NCBI GenBank assembly: GCA_002346745.1
Contig: DEAL01000007.1
Span: forward strand, 1-14,004
Direction of reading: 5' to 3'
Length of the DNA stretch: 14,004 nucleotides
Origin: Candidatus Neomicrothrix sp. UBA2983
Lineage (GTDB): Bacteria; Actinomycetota; Acidimicrobiia; Acidimicrobiales; MedAcidi-G1
Shown: in pieces, positions 6,571 to 12,722 of the stretch
Layout: each line of letters starts with the position of its first letter
Numbering within the stretch: position 1 is the stretch's first letter
Position numbers and translations under genes: made by a program
The notes under the pieces: generated by a model
Told to the model about the DNA's origin: nothing
Databases searched by the model: none
Seen by the model: the letters and a program-made list of their open reading frames with translations, nothing else

Positions 6571-7608
6571 TCAGGCGTGCTCGGCGAGCTCGCGGAGCCG
6601 GCCCAGCACCTTCGCCGGGTCGTCGCCGATGGGCGTGACGTTGAGCGACGTGACCCCGGCGGCCTTGTAGGCGGCCAGCCGGTCGACCACGTACGCCTCG
6701 TCGCCGCAGAGCGTCGTGTTCTCGATCAGCTCGGCGGGAAGCAGTCCGGCGGCCTCGTCCTTGCGGCCGTCGAGGTAGGCGTCCTGCACGGCGACGGCCT
6801 CGTCGGCGAAGCCGTAGTCGCGGCAGACGTCGTTGTAGAAGTTCTTGCCCCGTGCCCCCATGCCGCCGATGTAGAGGGCGGCCATCGGACGGGCGAAGTC
6901 GCGGTAGCCGGCGGCATCGTCGCCGATGGCCACGATGCCGCCGGCCACGACGTCGAAGTCGCCCAGGTCGGGGTCGCGGCGGGCCAGGCCGGCCTGCACG
7001 GCCTCGCCCCACACCCGGTCCATGCGCTCCGGGTAGACGAGGAACGGCAGCCATCCGCTGGTGGTGGCTGCGGTCTCCTCGACGCTCTTCGCCCCGAGGG
7101 CGGCCACGTAGATGGGGATGTTGGGCCGGACCAGGTGGTTGATGATCTTGAGCGGCTTGCCGAGCCCGGTGCCCTCGCCGTCCGGCAGGGGGAGGGTGAA
7201 CACCCGGCCGTCGTGCTCGAGCTTCTCGCGCCGCCACGCCATCCTGCAGATCGAGATGATCTCCTTCATGCGGGTCAGCGGCAGCGTGTACGGCACGCCG
7301 TGGAAGCCCTCGATGACCTGCGGGCCTGAGGCACCGAGGCCGAGCACGAAGCGGCCCTCCGAGAGGGCGTCGAGGCCGGCGGCGGTCTGGGCGATGCAGG
7401 CCGGGGTGCGGCTGTAGGTGTTGAGGATGCCGCTGGCCAGCTCGACCCGCTCGGTGGCGGCCGCCAGGTAGCCCAGCAGGCTCACCCCGTCGAAGCCGTA
7501 GGCCTCCGGGATCCAGATGCGGTCGACGCCGGCGGCCTCGAGGTCGCGGGCCTGCTGGGCGGCCGTGCGGGGGTCGGTGGCGTAGTTGAGGAGCGTGGTG
7601 ATGCGCAT
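6571..7608 (-). CDS. LLM-class F420-dependent oxidoreductase, Rv3520c-like family
   Basis: The 345-residue luciferase-like TIM-barrel protein is expected to carry out hydride transfer with reduced coenzyme F420. The start MRITTLLNYATD, IPEAYGFDGVSLLGYLAA (33-50), TPACIAQTAAGLDALSEGRF (68-87), LGLGASGPQVIEGFHG (89-104), a GEGTGLGKPLK block, ALYIGGMGARGKNFYNDV and GRKDEAAGLLPAELIE resemble Mycobacterium tuberculosis Rv3520c along its whole length. That family has no firmly known substrate. The ATG at 7608 is chosen over an upstream in-frame ATG at 7668 because the conserved barrel begins there and a GAGG lies about nine bases upstream. It heads the run of minus-strand genes and is divergent from mutA, with 109 bases between the two starts. 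With the epoxide hydrolase and second hydrolase behind it, an oxidative catabolic role is plausible but unproven. Confidence 0.88.
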   Translation of the reverse strand: MRITTLLNYATDPRTAAQQARDLEAAGVDRIWIPEAYGFDGVSLLGYLAAATERVELASGILNTYSRTPACIAQTAAGLDALSEGRFVLGLGASGPQVIEGFHGVPYTLPLTRMKEIISICRMAWRREKLEHDGRVFTLPLPDGEGTGLGKPLKIINHLVRPNIPIYVAALGAKSVEETAATTSGWLPFLVYPERMDRVWGEAVQAGLARRDPDLGDFDVVAGGIVAIGDDAAGYRDFARPMAALYIGGMGARGKNFYNDVCRDYGFADEAVAVQDAYLDGRKDEAAGLLPAELIENTTLCGDEAYVVDRLAAYKAAGVTSLNVTPIGDDPAKVLGRLRELAEHA

Positions 7609-7717
7609 GCCCGCATCCTCGCACCCGCCACGGAGATGATCCGCAGTGGGCAGGCCCCGGCCGGTCATGCGTCACAGGGGTTCCCGTCCGGCGGAGGGGC
7701 TCACCTACCATCGACGC
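7609..7717. promoter_or_regulatory. Divergent promoter region between the F420 oxidoreductase and mutA
   Basis: This 109-base gap must hold the promoters for both operons. For mutA, TACCAT at 7706-7711 is a good TANNNT -10 box ending six bases before the GTG start, suggesting a leaderless transcript. A GGAGGGG at 7693-7699 is 18 bases from the start and too far to be a normal ribosome site. On the other strand I see a GAGG near the oxidoreductase start but no convincing -10 box. No clear operator palindrome was found beyond short GC-only repeats. Confidence 0.45.
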
Positions 7718-9484
7718 GTGCCCACGCCCTCCGAGACGATGGACCTGGCGGCCGGGTTCGAACCCGCCAGCCGCGAGGACTGGGTCGACCTGGCCGGTTC
7801 GTCGCTGCGCGGGCGCACGCTCGAGTCGCTGACGACCACCACAGACGACGGCATCGCCATCCGGCCGCTCTACGGCAACGACGACGACCCCGACCGGGCC
7901 GGCCTGCCCGGGGTCAGCCCCCACACCCGCGGGTCGACCACGGACGCCGGGTGGGACGTGCGGGCGTTGGTTGCCGAACCGGGCACCGCCGCCGCCAACG
8001 CCGCCGTGCTCGAGGAACTCGAGTCGGGTGCCACGTCGGTGCTGCTGGACCGGTCCGCCATCGGCATCGGGTCGGCCGCCGACCTGGCGGCCGTGCTCGA
8101 CGGCGTGTACCTCGAGATGGCCCCGGTGGCGCTGCTGCCCGGACCGGACGGGGCCGAGGCAGCCGGCTGGCTGGCCGCCCTGTGGGAGGAATACGGCACC
8201 CCGGCCGCCGAACGCTCGGGGTCGCTCGGCGTCGACCCGGTCGGTGTGGCCGCCCGCCACGGCGGCGAGCCCGACCTGACCTGCCTCGCACCCGCCGTGG
8301 CCTCGGTGGCCGGCGCCCCCGGTGTGCGCGCCGTCACCGTCGACGCCACGGTGTGGGCCGAGGCCGGCGCCTCCGACGCCTGGGAGGTGGCGCTGTCGCT
8401 GGCCACCGGCGTGGCCTACCTGCGGGCGCTCGAGGCCGACGGCGTGGCCCTCGACGACGCCCTCGCCGCACTCACCTTCACCCACTCGGCCGGCGTCGAC
8501 CAGTTCGCCACGATCGCCAGGTTCCGGGCGGCCCGCCGCTGCTGGGACCGGGTGGCGGCGGCCTGTGGCTCGGACGCCCGGGGCCAGCACCAGACGGCGG
8601 TCTCGTCGGCCGCCCTGCTCACGCGCCGCGACCCCTGGGTCAACCTGCTGCGCGGCACCGTGGCCGCCTTCGCCGCCGGCGTCGCTGGCGCCTCGGCCGT
8701 GACGGTCCGCCCCTTCGACGCCGCCGTCGGCACGCCCGACGGCCTTGGCCGCCGGCTGGCACGCAACACGCAGTTGCTCCTCGCCGAGGAGAGCGGCCTG
8801 TCCCGGGTGCTCGACCCGGCCGGCGGCTCCTGGTACGTCGAGGACCTCACCGACCGCCTGGCCGAGGCTGCCTGGGAGCGCTTCCGGTCGATCGAGGCCG
8901 ACGGTGGCGTCCTCGCCGCACTGGCCTCGGGCCGCGTGGCCGCCGAGGTCGACGCCACCCGGAGTGCCGGTGTGGCCCGCCTGGCCACCCGAGCCGAGGG
9001 CATCACCGGCGTGACCGAGTTCCCCGACCTCGACGAGGCGGCGCTCGACCGGGCGCCCGGCCCGGCTGCCCCCGACGGACCGTTCGCCCCGGTGCGGCCA
9101 GCCGCCCCCTTCGAGGACCTCCGCGACGCCGGCGAGGCCGCCGCCGCCGAGGTGCGCCTGGTCCCGCTGGGCCCGCTGGCCGAGCACTCGGCCCTCACCA
9201 CGTTCGCCGCCAACCTGCTGGCCGTGGCTGGCATCCGCGCCACCCAGTCGGCCGGGAGCCCGGTGGCGGTGCTCTGCGGGTCCGACGACCGCTACGCCGC
9301 CGAGGCGGCCGATGCCGCCCGGACCCTGAAGGCCGGCGGCGTCGCCCGCGTGCTGCTGGCCGGCAGGCCCGGCGACCACGAGGCCGCCTGGCGCGAGGCC
9401 GGCGTCGACGAGTTCGTCCACGCCCGCTCCGACGTGCTCGACGTCCTGGGCCGCCTGCTCGACGACCTGGGGGTGGCCCGGTGA
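7718..9484 (+). CDS. mutA: Methylmalonyl-CoA mutase small subunit
   Basis: MutA is the non-catalytic, cofactor-free partner of MutB in the heterodimeric methylmalonyl-CoA mutase, which interconverts (R)-methylmalonyl-CoA and succinyl-CoA. At 588 residues from the GTG at 7718 it has the usual length. It shows a mutase-like barrel, including TPDGLGRRLARNTQLLLAEE (about 342-361) and LDPAGGSWYVEDLTDRLAE just after it. A degenerate C-terminal B12-like domain begins near VAVLCGSDDRYAAEAA. As expected for the small subunit, the DxHxxG cobalamin-binding motif is absent. GTG 7718 is preferred because TACCAT ends six bases before it; the ATG at 7739 is possible, and the open frame reaching back to 7646 has no support. 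The stop overlaps the mutB GTG by four bases (GTGA, 9481-9484), giving the coupling expected for equal subunit amounts. Confidence 0.93.
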   Translation: MPTPSETMDLAAGFEPASREDWVDLAGSSLRGRTLESLTTTTDDGIAIRPLYGNDDDPDRAGLPGVSPHTRGSTTDAGWDVRALVAEPGTAAANAAVLEELESGATSVLLDRSAIGIGSAADLAAVLDGVYLEMAPVALLPGPDGAEAAGWLAALWEEYGTPAAERSGSLGVDPVGVAARHGGEPDLTCLAPAVASVAGAPGVRAVTVDATVWAEAGASDAWEVALSLATGVAYLRALEADGVALDDALAALTFTHSAGVDQFATIARFRAARRCWDRVAAACGSDARGQHQTAVSSAALLTRRDPWVNLLRGTVAAFAAGVAGASAVTVRPFDAAVGTPDGLGRRLARNTQLLLAEESGLSRVLDPAGGSWYVEDLTDRLAEAAWERFRSIEADGGVLAALASGRVAAEVDATRSAGVARLATRAEGITGVTEFPDLDEAALDRAPGPAAPDGPFAPVRPAAPFEDLRDAGEAAAAEVRLVPLGPLAEHSALTTFAANLLAVAGIRATQSAGSPVAVLCGSDDRYAAEAADAARTLKAGGVARVLLAGRPGDHEAAWREAGVDEFVHARSDVLDVLGRLLDDLGVAR

Positions 9485-11616
9485 GCGCCGTCCCCGACTT
9501 CACCCGGCTGGACCTTGGCCGACCCACCACCGGAGGCGCCGGCAGCGGCGACGCCCCCGACCTCGGCACGTTTGCCACGCCCGAGGGGATCGACGTGTCC
9601 GTCCTGTCGACCGGCGCCGACACCGCCGACCTCGACTTCCTCGACACCTGGCCGGGCATCGCCCCCTACCTGCGTGGCCCGTACCCCACGATGTACGCCG
9701 CCCAGCCGTGGACCATCCGCCAGTACGCCGGCTACTCCACCGCCGAGGAGTCCAACGCCTTCTTCCGCCGCAACCTGGCGGCCGGCCAGAAGGGCCTGTC
9801 GGTGGCGTTCGACCTGGCCACCCACCGGGGCTACGACTCGGACCATCCCCGGGTGGCCGGCGACGTCGGCATGGCCGGCGTGGCGATCGACTCCATCCTC
9901 GACATGCGCACCCTTTTCGACGGCATCCCGCTCGAGCAGATGTCCGTGTCGATGACCATGAACGGCGCCGTGCTGCCGATCCTGGCCCTGTTCGTCGTGG
10001 CCGGCGAGGAGCAGGGCGTGCCACCGGAGCAGCTGGCCGGGACCATCCAGAACGACATCCTCAAGGAGTTCATGGTCCGGAACACCTACATCTACCCGCC
10101 GGCCCCCTCCCTGCGGATCATCTCGGACATCTTCGCCTACACCAGCGAACGAATGCCCCGCTTCAACTCCATCTCGGTGTCCGGCTACCACATGCAGGAG
10201 GCCGGGGCGACCGCCGACCTGGAGCTGGCGTACACCCTGGCCGACGGCGTCGAGTATGTGCGGGCCGGCGTTGACGCCGGGCTCGACGTGGACGCCTTCG
10301 CCCCCCGGCTGAGCTTCTTCTGGGCGATCGGCATGGACTTCTTCATGGAGGTGGCCAAGTTGCGGGCCGCCCGGCTGCTCTGGGCCCGCCTCATGGCGCA
10401 GTTCGACCCGGCCGACCCCCGGTCGTCCTCGCTGCGCACCCACAGCCAGACCTCGGGCTGGTCGCTGACCGCCCAGGACCCGTACAACAACGTGATGCGC
10501 ACCTGCGTCGAGGCCATGGCGGCCACGCAGGGGCACACCCAGTCGCTGCACACCAACGGCTTCGACGAGGCCCTGGCGCTGCCCACCGACTTCTCGGCAC
10601 GGATCGCCCGCAACACGCAGCTGTTCCTCCAGCAGGAGTCGGGCACCTGCCGGGTGGTCGACCCGTGGGGCGGCAGTCACCACGTGGAGCGGCTCACCCA
10701 CGACCTGGCGGCCCGGGCCTGGGCGCACATCACCGAGGTCGAGGAGTCGGGCGGCATGGCGTCGGCCATCGAGGCCGGCATCCCGAAGCTGCGCATCGAG
10801 GAGGCCGCCGCCCGCACGCAGGCCCGCATCGACTCGGGCCGCCAGACCGTCGTGGGCGTCAACCGCTACCGGCCCGACGAGGCCGTCCACGTCGACGTCC
10901 GCAGGATCGACAATGCCCAGGTGCGGGCCGACCAGGTTGCCCGCCTCGAGCGGCTCCGCGCCGAGCGCGACCCGGCGGCCTGCGAGGCCGCCCTGGCCGC
11001 CCTCGCCCGCTGCGCCGACACCGGCGAGGGCAACCTGCTGGCGTTGGCCGTCGACGCGGCCCGGGCACGGGCTACCGTCGGCGAGATCAGCGACGCCCTC
11101 GAGCAGGCCTGGGGGCGCCATGTCGCGGAGGTGCGCACCATCTCGGGGGTGTTCATGGGAGAGGTCGGCGGCGACGGACAGGTGGCCGACGCCCGCGCCC
11201 GCGCCGCCGGGTTCGCCGACGTCCATGGCCGGCGTCCCCGCATCCTGGTCGCCAAGGTGGGCCAGGACGGCCATGACCGGGGCCAGAAGGTGATCGCCAC
11301 GGCGTTCGCCGACATCGGCTTCGACGTCGACATCGGCCCGCTGTTCTCGACCCCGGCCGAGGTGGCCCGCCAGGCCGTCGAGAACGACGTCCACGTGGTG
11401 GGGGTCAGCTCACTGGCGGCCGGCCACCTGACGCTGGTGCCCGAGCTGCGCGACGCCCTCGCCGACCTGGGGCGACCCGACATCGCCATCGCCGTCGGCG
11501 GGGTGATCCCCGACCAGGACCACGACGAACTGCGGGCCGCCGGGGCCGCCGCCATCTTCCCACCGGGCACCGTCGTCGCCGCAGCGGCCGTCGAGTTGCT
11601 CGAGCAGTTGGCATGA
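9481..11616 (+). CDS. mutB: Methylmalonyl-CoA mutase large (catalytic) subunit
   Basis: The adenosylcobalamin-dependent subunit catalyses the radical rearrangement of methylmalonyl-CoA to succinyl-CoA, linking propionyl-CoA breakdown to the citric acid cycle, or the reverse. It is 711 residues from the GTG at 9481. The substrate barrel begins with GPYPTMYAAQPWTIRQYAGY (66-85), whose TMY tyrosine (Tyr72) is the methylmalonyl-type residue. It continues with the FMVRNTYIYPP block carrying the substrate-carboxylate arginine, and SGYHMQEAGA with the radical-shielding Tyr-His pair. The C-terminal B12 domain has the base-off/His-on motif D596-x-H598-x-x-G601 in KVGQDGHDRGQK, followed by VGVSSLAAGH and VGGVIPDQD. 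The Tyr and Arg pair argues against isobutyryl-CoA or ethylmalonyl-CoA mutase. No methylmalonyl-CoA epimerase or propionyl-CoA carboxylase gene is in the window. The stop overlaps a 12-codon mini-ORF that leads into meaB. Confidence 0.97.
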   Translation: MSAVPDFTRLDLGRPTTGGAGSGDAPDLGTFATPEGIDVSVLSTGADTADLDFLDTWPGIAPYLRGPYPTMYAAQPWTIRQYAGYSTAEESNAFFRRNLAAGQKGLSVAFDLATHRGYDSDHPRVAGDVGMAGVAIDSILDMRTLFDGIPLEQMSVSMTMNGAVLPILALFVVAGEEQGVPPEQLAGTIQNDILKEFMVRNTYIYPPAPSLRIISDIFAYTSERMPRFNSISVSGYHMQEAGATADLELAYTLADGVEYVRAGVDAGLDVDAFAPRLSFFWAIGMDFFMEVAKLRAARLLWARLMAQFDPADPRSSSLRTHSQTSGWSLTAQDPYNNVMRTCVEAMAATQGHTQSLHTNGFDEALALPTDFSARIARNTQLFLQQESGTCRVVDPWGGSHHVERLTHDLAARAWAHITEVEESGGMASAIEAGIPKLRIEEAAARTQARIDSGRQTVVGVNRYRPDEAVHVDVRRIDNAQVRADQVARLERLRAERDPAACEAALAALARCADTGEGNLLALAVDAARARATVGEISDALEQAWGRHVAEVRTISGVFMGEVGGDGQVADARARAAGFADVHGRRPRILVAKVGQDGHDRGQKVIATAFADIGFDVDIGPLFSTPAEVARQAVENDVHVVGVSSLAAGHLTLVPELRDALADLGRPDIAIAVGGVIPDQDHDELRAAGAAAIFPPGTVVAAAAVELLEQLA

Positions 11617-11651
11617 GTCCGACCGTCCTGGTTCTGGGCGGACGGTCGTGA
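11613..11651 (+). CDS. 12-codon mini-ORF bridging mutB and meaB
   Basis: An ATG at 11613 overlaps the mutB stop as ATGA, runs for twelve codons (MSPTVLVLGGRS) and ends in a TGA at 11649-11651 that shares its A with the meaB ATG (TGATG). Its first five residues are identical to the first five of MeaB, and 13 of 15 bases match (11613-11627 against 11651-11665), so it looks like a 38-base duplication of the meaB start. It probably has no function as a peptide. Its translation would carry ribosomes from mutB to meaB. Whether it is translated is unknown. Confidence 0.35.
   Translation: MSPTVLVLGGRS
11620..11648 (+). repeat. Inverted repeat in front of the meaB start
   Basis: The arms CGACCGTCC (11620-11628) and GGACGGTCG (11640-11648) are perfectly complementary around an 11-base loop. 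The right arm ends two bases before the meaB ATG and includes part of the only ribosome-site-like sequence there (GGGCGGA, about 11636-11642). A hairpin here could lower independent initiation at meaB unless ribosomes reading the mini-ORF open it. It could also be chance in GC-rich DNA. Confidence 0.4.
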
Positions 11652-12631
11652 TGAGCCCCACCGTCGACGACCTGGTCGATGGCGTCCTGGCCGGCGACCG
11701 GGCGACCCTCGGCCGGGCCCTGACGCTGGTCGAGAGCACCCATGGCGACCACCGTGGGCGTGCCGCCGCCCTCCTCGCCGCCCTCCTGCCCCACAGCGGG
11801 AGCGCCCACCGCGTCGGCATCACCGGCGTCCCCGGGGTGGGCAAGTCGACGTTCATCGAGGCCCTCGGCACGCACCTCACGGCGAACGGCCGCCGGGTGG
11901 CCGTCCAGGCCGTCGACCCGACCAGCACCGTGACCGGCGGGTCGATCCTGGGCGACAAGACCCGCATGCAGCGCCTCGCCAACGACCCCGACGCCTTCGT
12001 GCGGCCCTCGCCGTCGGCCGGCACCCTCGGCGGTGTCACCCGCACCACCCGCGAGTCGATGCTGGTGCTCGAGGCCGCCGGCTTCGACGTGGTGCTCGTG
12101 GAGACGGTCGGCGTCGGCCAGTCCGAGACGCTGGTGGCGCAGATGGTCGACGTCTTCCTCGCCCTCATGCTGCCCGGCGCCGGCGACGAACTGCAGGGCA
12201 TCAAGAAGGGCCTGCTGGAGCTGGCCGACCTGATCGCCGTCAACAAGGCCGACGGCGACAACGCCAAGGCCGCACGTACCGCCGCCCGCGACTACTCGGC
12301 GGCGCTGAGGCTCACCCAGCCGGCCAGCGCCGCCTGGACGCCGCAGGTGGTGACCTGCAGCGGCCTCACCGGCGAGGGCCTGCCCGAGCTCTGGGAGCGG
12401 ATCGAGGCGCACCGGGCGGCCCTGACCGCCGCCGGCGAGTGGGACGGGCGGCGCCGCAGCCAGGGCCTGGCCTGGATGTGGGCGCTGGTGGAGGACCGGC
12501 TGCTGGCCGCCCTCCACGCCGACCCGGCCGTCACCGAGGTGCTGGCCGATGCCGAGCAGCGGGTGCTCGACGGCACCGAGACCCCGGCGGCCGCCGCCGA
12601 CCGCATCCTCGGCGCCTTCGGGGGTGCGTAG
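11651..12631 (+). CDS. meaB: Methylmalonyl-CoA mutase-associated GTPase MeaB (ArgK/MMAA family)
   Basis: MeaB is a G3E-class GTPase chaperone that binds methylmalonyl-CoA mutase, protects it from oxidative inactivation and gates adenosylcobalamin delivery. It is the bacterial counterpart of human MMAA. The 326-residue protein has the P-loop GVPGVGKST (59-67), VDPTS (88-92), the SILGDKTRM switch region (98-106), the Walker B/switch II segment DVVLVETVGVGQSE (146-159), and the base-specificity motif NKAD (198-201). The C-terminal helical dimerisation segment with RRSQGLAWMWALVEDRL follows. The ATG at 11651 is chosen; a GTG directly before it (11648) would add one residue. The gap to mutB is 34 bases and contains a bridging mini-ORF and an inverted repeat. 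Position and family together leave little doubt that it serves the adjacent mutase. Confidence 0.95.
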   Translation: MSPTVDDLVDGVLAGDRATLGRALTLVESTHGDHRGRAAALLAALLPHSGSAHRVGITGVPGVGKSTFIEALGTHLTANGRRVAVQAVDPTSTVTGGSILGDKTRMQRLANDPDAFVRPSPSAGTLGGVTRTTRESMLVLEAAGFDVVLVETVGVGQSETLVAQMVDVFLALMLPGAGDELQGIKKGLLELADLIAVNKADGDNAKAARTAARDYSAALRLTQPASAAWTPQVVTCSGLTGEGLPELWERIEAHRAALTAAGEWDGRRRSQGLAWMWALVEDRLLAALHADPAVTEVLADAEQRVLDGTETPAAAADRILGAFGGA

Positions 12632-12722
12632 CCCGCTGCTGGCTCCACCAGGCGGTCGCTCCTAACATGGCCGCCCCGCGGTCGGGAGGCCGTGGACGGT
12701 GCGACGAGCAAGGGGGAGCACG
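12632..12722 (+). promoter_or_regulatory. Promoter, leader and strong ribosome site of the PhoX-like gene
   Basis: TAACAT at 12663-12668 is a TANNNT -10 candidate that would give a leader of about 45-50 bases. A strong Shine-Dalgarno sequence, GGGGGAG at 12712-12718, lies four bases before the ATG at 12723. This is the only plus-strand gene here with a clear leader and ribosome site, and it suggests transcription separate from the mutA-mutB-meaB operon. No convincing terminator hairpin was found after meaB; only 4-base stems are present. Confidence 0.45.

Noticed and set aside
5472..6638. Plus-strand open frame antisense to the epoxide hydrolase
   Set aside because: It has a Val/Gly/Ala-rich composition without motifs, while the opposite strand has a complete catalytic set with Asp180, Glu335 and His361. 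It is a shadow frame.
6002..9421. A very long minus-strand open frame (over 1100 codons) across mutA and the divergent promoter
   Set aside because: It lies antisense to mutA and to the mutA/oxidoreductase gap, has a biased Gly/Arg/Pro/His composition with no recognisable domain, and is the expected stop-free shadow of a high-GC gene.
7636..9480. In-frame open extension of more than 600 codons upstream of mutB
   Set aside because: The extension is Arg/Pro/Gly-rich and out of frame with the real mutA coding sequence. MutB homology begins at the GTG at 9481, so no fusion protein is supported.
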